Part shown: positions 7,773 through 17,220 of the stretch, in pieces
Position numbering within the stretch: the stretch's first letter is position 1
How the letters are laid out: the number at the start of each line of letters is the position of its first letter
Source of the DNA: an uncultured Ruminococcus sp.
GTDB lineage: Bacteria; Bacillota; Clostridia; Oscillospirales; Ruminococcaceae
Direction: 5' to 3'
NCBI RefSeq assembly: GCF_934476685.1
Contig: NZ_CAKSNX010000012.1
Coordinates: 1-44,759 of the forward strand
Length of the DNA: 44,759 bases
The notes under the pieces: model-generated
Seen by the model: only the letters and a program-made list of their open reading frames with translations
The model's database searches: none
What the model was told of the DNA's origin: nothing
Program-made: the position numbers and the translations under genes

Positions 7773-8981
7773 ATGCAGAATCTTCTCAGCGGAAAAACCG
7801 TTGTTCTGGCTGTTACAGGCAGTATAGCAGCTTATAAAATGCCTAACCTCGCCCGTATGCTGAAAAAGCTCGGCTGTGATGTGCAGGTGCTTATGACTGA
7901 AAATGCCACACAGTTCATTAACCCTATTACCTTTGAAACTCTCACTTCTACAAAGTGCCTTATAGATACTTTCGACAGAAATTTTCAGTACAGCGTTGAA
8001 CACGTTGCGCTTGCCAAAAGGGCTGACGTTGTTCTTATCGCCCCTGCATCTGCAAACGTGATCGGCAAAATAGCAAACGGCATAGCGGACGATATGCTCA
8101 CCACAACGATCATGGCTTGCCCATGCAAAAAGCTTATCTCCCCTGCAATGAACCACAATATGTATCACAACCCTATCGTTCAGGACAACATCGAAAAACT
8201 GAAAAGATTCGGCTATGAGATGATCGAACCCGACAAGGGTATGCTTGCCAACGGCGACAGCGGCGACGGAAGAATGCCTGAGCCTGAGATGCTTTTTGAA
8301 TATATCTTAAAGGAGATAGCATACGAAAAGGATCTTTCGGGCAAAAAGGTGCTTGTTACGGCAGGAGCTACCTGCGAGCCTATCGACCCTGTACGATTTA
8401 TCACTAACCATTCAAGCGGAAAAATGGGCTGCGCTGTTGCAAAGGCCGCAATGCTAAGAGGCGCTGAGGTAACTTTAGTTGCAGGTCACTGTGAATGTAC
8501 TCTTCCGCCTTTTGTAAGATATGTTCCTGTAACTACCGCAGAGGATATGTTCAATGCGGTAACTTCTCTCAGCGGTGAGCAGGATATGATAATAAAGGCT
8601 GCCGCCGTAGCGGATTACACCCCTGCACAGACGGCAGACCACAAGATAAAAAAATCCGAAGGCGATATGTCTATCCCTTTGAAACGCACAAAGGACATTT
8701 TAGGCACTCTCGGAGCAAACAAGAAAGAGGGACAGCTTATCTGCGGATTTTCTATGGAAACTGATGACGTTATCAAAAATTCGGAGAAAAAGCTGTCGAA
8801 CAAAAACTGCGATATGATATGTGCAAATTCTCTCAGAACGGCTGGCGCAGGCTTTGGCACTGATACAAATGTCATAACGCTTATCACAGAGGGCGGCGCA
8901 GAGGAACTTCCGCTTATGTCTAAGGAAGAGGCTGCCCACAGAATACTTGACGCACTCTCGGCTATGCAGAAAGGAAACTGA
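7773..8981 (+). CDS. coaBC: bifunctional phosphopantothenoylcysteine decarboxylase/phosphopantothenate-cysteine ligase
   Basis: Catalyses two steps of coenzyme A synthesis: joining cysteine to 4'-phosphopantothenate, then decarboxylation. The N-terminal FMN domain has TGSIAAYK, EHVALAKR (catalytic His), APASANVIGKIANGIADD and PAMNHNMY. The ligase half begins near KKVLVTAGATCEP and has TNHSSGKMG, AAAVADYTP and KIKK. Start at 7773 (402 aa): GAAAGGA lies ten bases upstream and the promoter at 7698-7726 rules out earlier starts. The flap motif reads ANGDSGDGRM, so the position of E. coli Cys158 is Asn160 here (codon 8250-8252). The alpha-galactosidase gene starts 3 bp after the stop, so the two are probably co-transcribed. 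Confidence 0.93.
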   Translation: MQNLLSGKTVVLAVTGSIAAYKMPNLARMLKKLGCDVQVLMTENATQFINPITFETLTSTKCLIDTFDRNFQYSVEHVALAKRADVVLIAPASANVIGKIANGIADDMLTTTIMACPCKKLISPAMNHNMYHNPIVQDNIEKLKRFGYEMIEPDKGMLANGDSGDGRMPEPEMLFEYILKEIAYEKDLSGKKVLVTAGATCEPIDPVRFITNHSSGKMGCAVAKAAMLRGAEVTLVAGHCECTLPPFVRYVPVTTAEDMFNAVTSLSGEQDMIIKAAAVADYTPAQTADHKIKKSEGDMSIPLKRTKDILGTLGANKKEGQLICGFSMETDDVIKNSEKKLSNKNCDMICANSLRTAGAGFGTDTNVITLITEGGAEELPLMSKEEAAHRILDALSAMQKGN

Positions 8982-8984
8982 CAA

Positions 8985-11093
8985 ATGAAAAGAATAAATA
9001 TATATGAAAACGGGATATATCTTGTACTGGAAATAAACGATAACAATGAGCCAAGGCTTCTGCACTTCTCTTCCCTGCCTTTTGATGAAAAAACACTTTA
9101 TTCAAGAACAGGCACAACAGGTTTCAAGCTTGTTGAATTACAGGTCAGCGGCATAGACAGGGCAGGCGAAAGACACGGCAACAAGTATATCGTTACTGCT
9201 CCGGGTTACAGAATGAAGTTCAAGGACATAAAGGATCTGAACAACTCTCTCGGACGAAAGATAGAGATATACTGCATAGACGAACCGACAGGACTTGAAA
9301 CTGTTTCACATTTACAGTTCTATACGGGAACTTCCGCTGTGCGCTGCTGGACAGAGGTAATAAATAACGGCAGCGAAAGCTATACTGTGGAATATGTATC
9401 CTCTTTCGCTCTGACAGGAATAGAAAAAGAAGGACTTCTCTCGCAGGACGAAAAGCTTAAAATAGGTATCTGCCACAACTCATGGCAGAGAGAACTGCAA
9501 TGGCAGTTTTACAGCCTTGAACAGGTTGGACTTGGACTTGCTCAGCCTCTCGATTATCAGCATTCCTCAAAGGTCCTCGGCGTAACAAACGTAGGAAACT
9601 GGTCGGCAAAGGAATATATCCCTATGGGTTATCTTGAAAATACCGAAACACGCTCTGCACTTATGTGGCAGATCGAAAACAACGGTTCATGGCATTGGGA
9701 GATCTCCGATCAGGAGGGACATCTCTATCTCCAGCTGTCTGGTCCGTCAGAGATAGAATCACATTGGAGCAAGGAGCTTAAACCGAGCGAAAGCTTTACA
9801 TCTGTTCCATGTGCAGTATGCGCTGTAAAGGGCGGATTTGACGAAGCCGCAGGAGAACTTACAAAGTACAGACGACTTATCCGCAGAAAAAATCATGACA
9901 ACAAAAGACTTGCGGTAATATTCAACGATTATATGAACTGCCTTTGGGGCGATCCTACTGCTGAAAAGGAATTTCCGCTTATCGACGCTGCCGCAGAGGC
10001 TGGCTGTGAGTATTTCTGCATAGACGCAGGCTGGTATGCTGACGGTTTCTGGTGGGACTGGGTAGGCGAATGGGAGGAAAGCCGCAAGCGTTTTCCGAAC
10101 GGTCTGCGTGAGGTCACAGACTACATACGCAAAAAAGGTCTTATCCCAGGAGTATGGCTTGAGATCGAAGTAATGGGTATAAAATGCCCTATTGCAGACA
10201 AGCTGCCTGACGACTGGTTCTTTACCCGCCACGGCAAGAGAGTTTTCGACAGAAGCAGATATCAGCTTGATTTCAGAAACCCTGCCGTAAGGGAGCATTG
10301 CGACAAGGTCATAGACAGGCTTGTGAATGACTACGGCGTGGGTTATATAAAAATGGATTACAATATTGAACCCGGTATCGGCACAGAGCATAATGCCGAC
10401 AGCTTCGGCGACGGCCTGCTCGGTCACGAGAGAGCATATATCGCATGGCTCGACGGAGTTTTTGCAAGGCACCCCGAACTTATCATAGAAAACTGCTCCA
10501 GCGGCGGACTAAGAATGGACTATGCGATGCTTTCAAGATATTCTATCCAGTCCACCTCGGATCAGGACGATTACAGAAAATACTGCACCATTGCGGCAAA
10601 CTCCCCGTCTGCCCTCTGCCCTGAACAGTCGGCTATATGGTCTTATCCTATGACATCGGGCGACAAGGAAGAAGTAGTTTTCAACATGGTCAATGCAATG
10701 CTGTTGAGAATACATCAGAGCGGACATCTCGGCTATATCGAACCCGAACGCAAGGCGCTTGTAAAAGAGGCTATCTCAGTTTACAAGAAGATAAGGAATG
10801 ATATAAAAACTGCTCTGCCGTTCTGGAGTCTTGGACTTTCAAAATTCTCGGACGAATGGGTATCCCTCGGTCTGAAATGCCAAAACAAGGCTTATCTTGC
10901 GGTATGGAGAAGAGAAAGCTCAAAGGATACCTGCGTGCTGCCTGTTGAATTTTTAAAGGGAAAGGACGCAAAGATATCCTGCATTTACCCGTCATTCAGC
11001 GAGGACAGTTTCAGTTACAGCAAAGAGGCAGGAGCAGTTACAGTAAAGCTGAAAAAGCAGTACACTGCAAGACTTTTTATGCTGGAGTTCTGA
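8985..11093 (+). CDS. GH36 alpha-galactosidase
   Basis: Retaining glycoside hydrolase of family GH36, expected to remove alpha-galactosyl units from oligosaccharides such as raffinose or melibiose. No signal peptide is present, so it acts in the cytoplasm on imported sugars. An N-terminal beta-sandwich (about 1-310) precedes the TIM barrel. Landmarks are CIDAGWYADGFWWDW, PGVWLEIEVMG, IKMDYN with nucleophile Asp458, IENCSSGG, and STSDQDDY with acid/base Asp526. Length 702 aa, close to the family norm of about 730. GAAAGGA inside the end of coaBC is its ribosome binding site, 3 bp separate the genes, and expression probably depends on the coaBC promoter. No sugar transporter or local regulator is adjacent, which is unusual for such an enzyme. 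Its 3' end overlaps the convergent lnt gene by 17 bp. Confidence 0.9.
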   Translation: MKRINIYENGIYLVLEINDNNEPRLLHFSSLPFDEKTLYSRTGTTGFKLVELQVSGIDRAGERHGNKYIVTAPGYRMKFKDIKDLNNSLGRKIEIYCIDEPTGLETVSHLQFYTGTSAVRCWTEVINNGSESYTVEYVSSFALTGIEKEGLLSQDEKLKIGICHNSWQRELQWQFYSLEQVGLGLAQPLDYQHSSKVLGVTNVGNWSAKEYIPMGYLENTETRSALMWQIENNGSWHWEISDQEGHLYLQLSGPSEIESHWSKELKPSESFTSVPCAVCAVKGGFDEAAGELTKYRRLIRRKNHDNKRLAVIFNDYMNCLWGDPTAEKEFPLIDAAAEAGCEYFCIDAGWYADGFWWDWVGEWEESRKRFPNGLREVTDYIRKKGLIPGVWLEIEVMGIKCPIADKLPDDWFFTRHGKRVFDRSRYQLDFRNPAVREHCDKVIDRLVNDYGVGYIKMDYNIEPGIGTEHNADSFGDGLLGHERAYIAWLDGVFARHPELIIENCSSGGLRMDYAMLSRYSIQSTSDQDDYRKYCTIAANSPSALCPEQSAIWSYPMTSGDKEEVVFNMVNAMLLRIHQSGHLGYIEPERKALVKEAISVYKKIRNDIKTALPFWSLGLSKFSDEWVSLGLKCQNKAYLAVWRRESSKDTCVLPVEFLKGKDAKISCIYPSFSEDSFSYSKEAGAVTVKLKKQYTARLFMLEF

Positions 11094-12603
11094 CACCGAA
11101 TCTTCTTATTATGGCAGCTAATATCACAGCGGCGGGCATGGTAACGAAAATATCACCTGTTTTTGAATAGAGTGAAGTCTTTTCTATGAGCATTGCTTTG
11201 CCCGAAACTGTACCTTTGGTATTTTCTCTGAGGACGTTGGTCTGTTCTCCCCATGGGGAGATAATGGCTGAGATACCGCAGTTTCCTGCTCTCAGCAGCC
11301 ACCTGCGGTTTTCCACGGCTCTCATTATGCTGTGGCGGTAATGCTGTTCCCTTGCGAAAGAACGTCCGAACCAGCTGTCATTTGTAGATACGCAGAGTAT
11401 CTCTGCTCCGCTGTCGGTCTGCTCTTTTAAAATAGCTGGGAATATTGATTCTATGCATATCGCACAGCCTATTTTCATTCCGTCAGCGTTCAAAGGTGAA
11501 GTCAGCCTTTCGTCCCTGCATGGGCAGAGGGTAGGTTCATCTGTGAGGAAAGCAAAGGGATCTCTTTCACCGAAAGGCACAAGCACCTGTTTGCAGTAGG
11601 CGGAGAGAGCTTTTCCTCCTCTTAGTGCAACGGCGGCATTATATTCATTATTTTCCGACATAAGAAATGCCCCTGTAACAATGGTGAGGTCTTTGTTTTC
11701 GGAAAGTTTCAGCAGATATTCAAAAGTGTCTGCCGTACCGCTGTAATCATCAGGAACGGCGGTTTCGGGCAGGAGTATTATGCCTGCCTCAGATATTTCC
11801 GCTTTTTCAAGTATCTTTTCGTATGCGGCGGCAGCGTCTTTCGGTGAAAGCGAGGTCTTATATGCCCCCTCGCAGTTGTCCTGTGCGCATACGGCATTGA
11901 TCTCTTTGCCATCTGCCGAAAGCTTTTTTGAATATCCTATGGAGTAATATCCGTAGCCGAAAATAAATATGGCTATGCAGGAAAGTACGGCGGCAGATCT
12001 TATGCGGTCATCTTTAAACAAAGTCCACAGCAGAGAGCCGTTCAATGCAAGGATAAGAAAGCTTGTAAATCTCGCTCCAAAGAGGTTTGCGCTCTGCATA
12101 AGCAGCGGAGAATCCGTAACGGAGAGCCATACCCCCGACCAAGGGAAAGCAAGGACAAAAATATGCTCCTGCAGCCACTCGCCGCCCGATATGAGCAGAG
12201 AAATGATAATGATATCCCATACCTTGCCGCTTTTCACCCACCAAAAGAAGCAAAGTGGGAAAATCATAAGGGCGGTTTCCCACAGCATAAGGCATATCAC
12301 AGCTAAAACAAGCAGGATAATGCTCAGCACAGTGTTAAGTGGTGAAATATTGTAAACCGTAACGAGAAAGCAGAGTTGTACTGCATAGTACGGCAGAAAA
12401 AATGTAAAGGCTCTTTTGACAAATTCACGCTTTCCGCTGCTGACGGCAAGCATACACACCAAAGGCGAGTATGCAAAAAGGGCGGCAAAGGGCATATTCC
12501 ACAGTCCTTGAATAAGTCCGCAGAAAACACCCGATAATATGAGCAGCCATACTGCATATTTACAACAGTTATTAATGGATAAAACATTCGATAATTTTTT
12601 CAT
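11077..12603 (-). CDS. lnt: apolipoprotein N-acyltransferase
   Basis: Adds the third acyl chain to the N-terminal cysteine of lipoproteins at the outer face of the membrane. About six to seven N-terminal membrane segments (residues 15-220) contain WLQEHIFVLAFPWSGVW. A nitrilase-like domain follows, with the catalytic triad Glu280 (LLPETA), Lys338 (CKQVLVPFGER) and Cys383 (ICIESIFP), close in position to E. coli Glu267/Lys335/Cys387. STNDSWFG and RAVENRRW are further family blocks. A last hydrophobic stretch returns to the membrane. Length 508 aa is typical. The ribosome binding site is weak. Lipoproteins elsewhere in the window are possible substrates. It overlaps the 3' end of the alpha-galactosidase gene tail to tail with no visible terminator between them. 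Confidence 0.9.
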   Translation of the reverse strand: MKKLSNVLSINNCCKYAVWLLILSGVFCGLIQGLWNMPFAALFAYSPLVCMLAVSSGKREFVKRAFTFFLPYYAVQLCFLVTVYNISPLNTVLSIILLVLAVICLMLWETALMIFPLCFFWWVKSGKVWDIIIISLLISGGEWLQEHIFVLAFPWSGVWLSVTDSPLLMQSANLFGARFTSFLILALNGSLLWTLFKDDRIRSAAVLSCIAIFIFGYGYYSIGYSKKLSADGKEINAVCAQDNCEGAYKTSLSPKDAAAAYEKILEKAEISEAGIILLPETAVPDDYSGTADTFEYLLKLSENKDLTIVTGAFLMSENNEYNAAVALRGGKALSAYCKQVLVPFGERDPFAFLTDEPTLCPCRDERLTSPLNADGMKIGCAICIESIFPAILKEQTDSGAEILCVSTNDSWFGRSFAREQHYRHSIMRAVENRRWLLRAGNCGISAIISPWGEQTNVLRENTKGTVSGKAMLIEKTSLYSKTGDIFVTMPAAVILAAIIRRFGVRTPA

Positions 12604-12683
12604 ACGCTTATTTTATCCGTCCGCAGCATATTTATTAACGATACAGAAAATTTGCAGCTGAAAAGAAGGAACTGACATAACAA

Positions 12684-14039
12684 ATGAACGAAAAAAGCAA
12701 AAAAAATATCACAATAGATATCCCCTCCTACGCCGCAGCGGTCATAAGCCGTCTTGAAGAGAATGGTTACAAGGCTTACATAGTCGGCGGCTGCGTAAGA
12801 GACAGCCTGCTCGGCAAAACGCCCCACGATTTTGACGTTTGCACAGACTGTCTGCCGCAAAAAATGCAGGAGATCTTTTCAGATCATCACACCATAGAAA
12901 CAGGTCTAAAGCACGGAACGCTCACTGTAATGTCTGAGGGCGAGCCTGTCGAGATAACGACTTTCCGCAGCGACGGAGAATATTCCGACCACCGCCGACC
13001 TGTCAGCGTTAAGTTTGAAAGAGAACTTTCGGAAGATCTGAAGCGCAGAGATTTTACGGTCAATGCAATGTGCTATAATCAGAGTGAGGGACTGACCGAC
13101 CTTTTCGGCGGCAGAGAAGATCTTGAAAACAAGATAATAAGATGCGTCGGGGACGCTGAAAAAAGATTTGAAGAGGACGCTCTGCGCATAATCAGAGGGT
13201 TGAGATTTGCCTCTGTTCTTGGTTTTGACATTGACTCTAAGACGGCTGAGGCAATGCGCAAAAAAGCTTTTCTGCTTGAAAAGATATCGGCAGAACGCAT
13301 TTTTGTCGAACTTAAAAAGCTTATCTGCGGAGTAAATGCAACAGAGATACTTCTTGAATACAAGGATCTTATTGCAGTTATCATTCCTGAATTTATACCC
13401 GATTTCGGCTGCGAGCAGCATTGCCCTCACCACATATATGACGTTTATGGTCACATTTGCCACAGCGTTTCAAACATCGAGCCAGATGAAGAGCTAAGGC
13501 TTGTTATGCTGCTGCACGATATCGCAAAGCCTCAGATGAAGCGTACAGACGAGAACGGCACAGATCATTTCAAAAAGCACCAGTTTGCCAGCGCATATGC
13601 TGCAAGAGATATACTCACAAGGCTGAAAAGCTCCACAGCCACAAAAAAGCGTGTTTTTGATCTTATATGGGAACATGATAACCGCATACCAGCCGAACGC
13701 AGACCTGTCCGCAGAATGCTTTCAAAATACAGCTATGATTTTTTCTGCGACTGGCTCAAGGTCAGACGTGCGGACACCCTTGCTCAGTCAGATTATATGC
13801 GTAAAGAAAAGCTTGCCGAGCTTGACAGGCTTAAAGAAGTTGCCGATGAGATAATGGCGGAAAACTGCTGTTTAAAGATAAAAGACCTTGCCATAAGCGG
13901 CAAAGATCTTATAGAAGAGGGATACAGCGGAAAGGCTGTCGGCGAAGCGCTTGACCTCGCCCTCAGCGGTGTGACAGAAGAGATAATATCAAACGAAAAG
14001 AAAGAGATACTAGACTACATTAAGGAGAACACAAAATGA
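12684..14039 (+). CDS. cca: CCA tRNA nucleotidyltransferase family protein with HD domain
   Basis: Adds or repairs the 3' CCA (or part of it) on tRNA. This is a class II nucleotidyltransferase: GGCVRD at 35-40, the metal-binding DFD at 49-51, RRDFTVNAM near 121-129 and EEDALRIIRGLRFA all fit. The C-terminal half has an HD-type region (HICHSV, LLHDIAKP) as in many bacterial CCA enzymes. Length 451 aa is normal. Sequence alone does not show whether it adds CCA, CC or A only. A GAAGGA ribosome binding site lies about 14 bases before the ATG. The stop overlaps the start of the next gene as ATGA, so the two are translationally coupled. Confidence 0.9.
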   Translation: MNEKSKKNITIDIPSYAAAVISRLEENGYKAYIVGGCVRDSLLGKTPHDFDVCTDCLPQKMQEIFSDHHTIETGLKHGTLTVMSEGEPVEITTFRSDGEYSDHRRPVSVKFERELSEDLKRRDFTVNAMCYNQSEGLTDLFGGREDLENKIIRCVGDAEKRFEEDALRIIRGLRFASVLGFDIDSKTAEAMRKKAFLLEKISAERIFVELKKLICGVNATEILLEYKDLIAVIIPEFIPDFGCEQHCPHHIYDVYGHICHSVSNIEPDEELRLVMLLHDIAKPQMKRTDENGTDHFKKHQFASAYAARDILTRLKSSTATKKRVFDLIWEHDNRIPAERRPVRRMLSKYSYDFFCDWLKVRRADTLAQSDYMRKEKLAELDRLKEVADEIMAENCCLKIKDLAISGKDLIEEGYSGKAVGEALDLALSGVTEEIISNEKKEILDYIKENTK

Positions 14040-14563
14040 AAAAATTAAGCGCAGGAAAGATAATCATACGATATACCCTGCTTGCGGCGGTATGCGCTGT
14101 GATATTCTGGTTTTCATCAAACAACGGTGAGGATTCGACCTATCAGAGCAGCAGGATAGTAGACCTTATATGCAGGATATTTTTCCCAGACATAGACCTG
14201 CTTGAACCTGCCAGAGCAATGGCGATACAGGATATGCTTACTGTGCTTGTGCGGAAAGCTGCACATTTTTCAATATACACTCTGCTTGGGGCGCTTGCCT
14301 TTGCGGCATTTTTCCCCGTCAGATACAAGTCACTGCGTTTTCTTTTTTCGATAAGCTTTGTTTTTCTCTACGCCTGCACAGACGAGTTTCATCAGACTTT
14401 TATCAGCGACAGGACAGGAAAATTCTCAGACGTGATAATAGACCTGTGCGGCGGCACTCTCGGAGCATTCATTATTCTTGCTGCGGTCATGCTTTTGGAA
14501 GCGCACAGGATAATAAAAGAAAATAAACTCAGACAGACAAAAACATCGGAAGGTCAGAACTGA
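14036..14563 (+). CDS. VanZ-like membrane protein
   Basis: Small integral membrane protein of the VanZ/RDD-like group. About four membrane segments occur near residues 8-25, 75-95, 100-118 and 140-160. Family motifs are RKAAHFSIYTLLG and DEFHQTFISDRTGKFSDVIID. VanZ homologues confer low-level teicoplanin resistance in one known context, but the general function is unknown; an envelope role is inferred. It overlaps the cca stop by 4 bp. Its last codons form the left arm and loop of the terminator, so the C-terminal residues KTSEGQN are encoded by terminator sequence. Confidence 0.85.
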   Translation: MKKLSAGKIIIRYTLLAAVCAVIFWFSSNNGEDSTYQSSRIVDLICRIFFPDIDLLEPARAMAIQDMLTVLVRKAAHFSIYTLLGALAFAAFFPVRYKSLRFLFSISFVFLYACTDEFHQTFISDRTGKFSDVIIDLCGGTLGAFIILAAVMLLEAHRIIKENKLRQTKTSEGQN

Positions 14564-14580
14564 ACCTTCCGATGTTTTAT
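14540..14580. terminator. bidirectional terminator overlapping the VanZ stop codon
   Basis: Stem AAAACATCGGAAGGT / ACCTTCCGATGTTTT with the TGA stop of the VanZ gene in the loop region and a T-rich tail. The reverse reading also ends in T-rich sequence and would serve the convergent transporter gene. Confidence 0.9.
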
Positions 14581-14601
14581 TATTTGTTATTTTCCGAAAT
14601 A

Positions 14602-15939
14602 TTAAACGTATCCCACAAGTGAAGAAACAAGAATGATGACCATAAATACAGGTGCAACATACTTCATCATAACGGTGTAGAGCTTTTTGCTCTTGAACTT
14701 TCCTGAGATATTTATCTCCTCCTCGATGCAGGCAGGCTTTACGATATATCCAACAAATATGCAGGTGAAAAGTCCCACTATCGGCATAAGGATATTGTTG
14801 CTTATAAAGTCAAAGAAATCAAGGAAGCTTCTGCCCAGTATCTGAACGCTGCTGAGTTCGCCATAACCGAGTGCAGACGGTATTGCGATAAGGAACGATA
14901 TTATAAGAATGAGTATGCAGCCTATGGTACGCTTTATATGGAACTTATCCTGAATTACAGAAAGTACAGTTTCCATAAGCGAAACGGAAGATGTCAGAGC
15001 TGCAAGGAACACAAGTACAAAGAACACTGCGCCTACTATCTGTCCGCCCGGCATTGACGCAAAGACCTTAGGAAGGATAACGAACATAAGCGTCGGACCC
15101 TGCTGGAGCATTGATGTATCGCCGTTTGAGAAAGCAAATATCGGCGGGATAATCATAATGCCTGCCATAAATGCGATACAGGTATCGAATATCTCTATCT
15201 GTCTTACAGAGCCTTCAAGGTCGTTTTCCTTGCTCATATATGAGCCGTATGTTATCATGATACCCATTGCAAGTGACATGGAATAGAAAAGCTGTCCCAT
15301 AGCCGCTACAACAGTTTTTATAGAAAACATACTGAAATTCGGTTTAAGGTAATAAACAAATCCGTCCATTGCTCCTGGGATAGTCAGCGCATAAACTGCT
15401 ATGCCCACGGTCATTACCGCCAGCATAGGCATAAGCACCTTGCTGACCTTTTCGATCCCGTTCTGAACTCCCGCAAGAATGATGACGGTAGTTACAGCCA
15501 TAAATATTCCCAGAAAGACCAGCGGCTGACCTGTCTGTCCGATAAAGCCGCCGAAGTATTCATCGGCAGCGGCGCTTTTTCCTCCGCCTGTTGCGAAAAG
15601 GGTAAGGAATTTTGTTACCCAGCCGCCGATAACACAGTAGTAAGGGAAAATGATTATAGGCACAAGCGCAGCGAGATAGCCTATAAACGAAAACTTCTTG
15701 TTGAGCATACCGAAAGCGTCAACGCAGCTTTTTCCTGTTTTTCTGCCAATAGTTATTTCTGTCAGCATAAGAGTAAAGCCGAACGTTACCGCCAGTATAA
15801 GATACACAAGCAGGAAAATACCTCCGCCGTATTTTGCCGCAAGATAAGGGAACCTCCACAGGTTGCCCAATCCTACTGCTGAGCCTGCGGCGGCAAGCAC
15901 AAAACCGAGCCTGCTGGAAAATCCGCTTTTATTCTCCAT
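14602..15939 (-). CDS. sodium-dependent amino-acid transporter, NSS/SNF family
   Basis: Sodium-coupled symporter of the neurotransmitter:sodium symporter family (LeuT, MhsT and Tyt1 relatives), expected to import amino acids. TM1 carries the sodium and substrate site motif GSAVGLGNLWRFPYL (residues about 19-33), followed by AAKYGGG. About 11 hydrophobic segments fill the 445 residues; this shorter form without a clear twelfth helix matches bacterial 11-TM members. The ATG has GGAGGT eight bases upstream. It is a single-gene unit with its own promoter (15981-16009) and a shared terminator downstream. Which amino acid it carries cannot be read from the sequence. Confidence 0.9.
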   Translation of the reverse strand: MENKSGFSSRLGFVLAAAGSAVGLGNLWRFPYLAAKYGGGIFLLVYLILAVTFGFTLMLTEITIGRKTGKSCVDAFGMLNKKFSFIGYLAALVPIIIFPYYCVIGGWVTKFLTLFATGGGKSAAADEYFGGFIGQTGQPLVFLGIFMAVTTVIILAGVQNGIEKVSKVLMPMLAVMTVGIAVYALTIPGAMDGFVYYLKPNFSMFSIKTVVAAMGQLFYSMSLAMGIMITYGSYMSKENDLEGSVRQIEIFDTCIAFMAGIMIIPPIFAFSNGDTSMLQQGPTLMFVILPKVFASMPGGQIVGAVFFVLVFLAALTSSVSLMETVLSVIQDKFHIKRTIGCILILIISFLIAIPSALGYGELSSVQILGRSFLDFFDFISNNILMPIVGLFTCIFVGYIVKPACIEEEINISGKFKSKKLYTVMMKYVAPVFMVIILVSSLVGYV

Positions 15940-15980
15940 ATTTTTACCTCCGAAAATTTTTATTTGATATATATTTTTAT

Positions 15981-16009
15981 ATTATAACATGATTTGCCCT
16001 ATACTGCAA
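15981..16009 (-). promoter_or_regulatory. promoter of the NSS transporter
   Basis: On the minus strand: TTGCAG (16004-16009), 17-bp spacer, TATAAT (15981-15986). Confidence 0.7.
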
Positions 16010-16037
16010 GTGTTTTTTTATGGTTATCCTCAGAACA

Positions 16038-16074
16038 TAAAAAAACAGGCTGCCGCAGCGTTTTGCAGCAGTCT
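16038..16074 (-). terminator. terminator of the secreted repeat protein gene
   Basis: On the minus strand an imperfect stem AGACTGCTGC / GCGGCAGCCT with loop AAAAC is followed by GTTTTTTT. It separates this gene from the downstream transporter promoter. Confidence 0.8.
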
Positions 16075-16105
16075 ATTTCCTTTATTTTTCATACATTGCA
16101 AAGCT

Positions 16106-17220
16106 TTAATGATAGTAAGCTACTGTACAGCTGTCCTTAAGATTTCCTGTGCCTGTAACTGTAACGTTCACAAGGTTATTTGAAACTACGGTATACTTTA
16201 CTGTATAGTTTCCCTTATAAACTGCGTTGTCGCCTGCCATTACTGCAACTGTCGGCTTATTTGCATTAGACGGATCAGCCGTCAGAACGATGTGGCAGTT
16301 ATTTACAGAACGCTGATTTATCTTGAATGTTTTTGTCACTGTGCCTTTGAGATTCTTCTTTCCTGTAAGGGTAACGGTAGCCGTACCTGCGGAAAGGTTG
16401 TTTGAATATGAAACTGTATAGTTTCCGTTATAAAGCACTGCGCCGTTGCATACTACCGATACTTCCGGCTTTATTCTCTCGCCTGTGAAGTCTGCGCTTG
16501 ACGGAGAAAGAGTTATATCGCAGTTGCCGATAGAACGCTGTACTATCTCATAAGTCTGTACTGTTGAGCCTGTATAGTTGTTTCTTCCCTTTACAGTCAC
16601 CTTTGCAGTTCCTACCATAAGGTTATCTGTATAGCTGAGAGTGTAGTTTGAAGGATCTACCACTGTATTACCTATCTTGACCGTAACAAGCGGCTTTATT
16701 CTTGTGCCTCTGAAATAGTTGCTCGGTGTTGATACCACAACTGTGCATTTAGACATATCCTGCGGTGCAACGGTGAAGTTTCTCTGAACGCTGCCGCTGA
16801 AATTGCCCTTACCTGTTATAGTTACCACAGCTGTTCCTGCGTTCACATTTGAGCTGTAAGATACAGTATAATCTGTGCCTGCTTTAAGAACTGTGCTGCC
16901 GTTCTTTACTGTAACGGTAGGCTGCTTTGCTGTTCCGTCATATGTATATGAGGTCTGTGAAAGCTCTGCTGTGCAGAGAGAAATATTCTTCTGTGAAATG
17001 GTGAACGTTTTGCTTACGCTGCCGTTATAGTTTCCTGTGCCGTTTATGGTCACTGTCGCTGTACCTGCATTAACGTTTGAACTGTAAGATACAGTATAAT
17101 CCTTGCCTGCTGTAAGGGTAGTGCTGCCGTCCTTAACTGTAATAGTCGGCTGCTTTGCCGCTCCGTCATATGTATATGAGGTCTGCGAAAGCGATACTGT
17201 ACACTGAGAGATAGATTTTA
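16106..17220 (-). repeat. five tandem MBG/Ig-like repeats in the secreted protein gene
   Basis: Five in-frame units with a period of 75-76 codons. Their first conserved Cys falls near residues 592, 668, 743, 818 and 893. Units 1 and 2 are most alike even at the DNA level; units 3 to 5 are increasingly diverged and the last is shortened. Confidence 0.85.

Noticed and set aside
16106..17220. Tandem repeats as a CRISPR or microsatellite array
   Set aside because: The repeats are in frame, about 225 bp long, diverged, and encode Ig-like protein modules.
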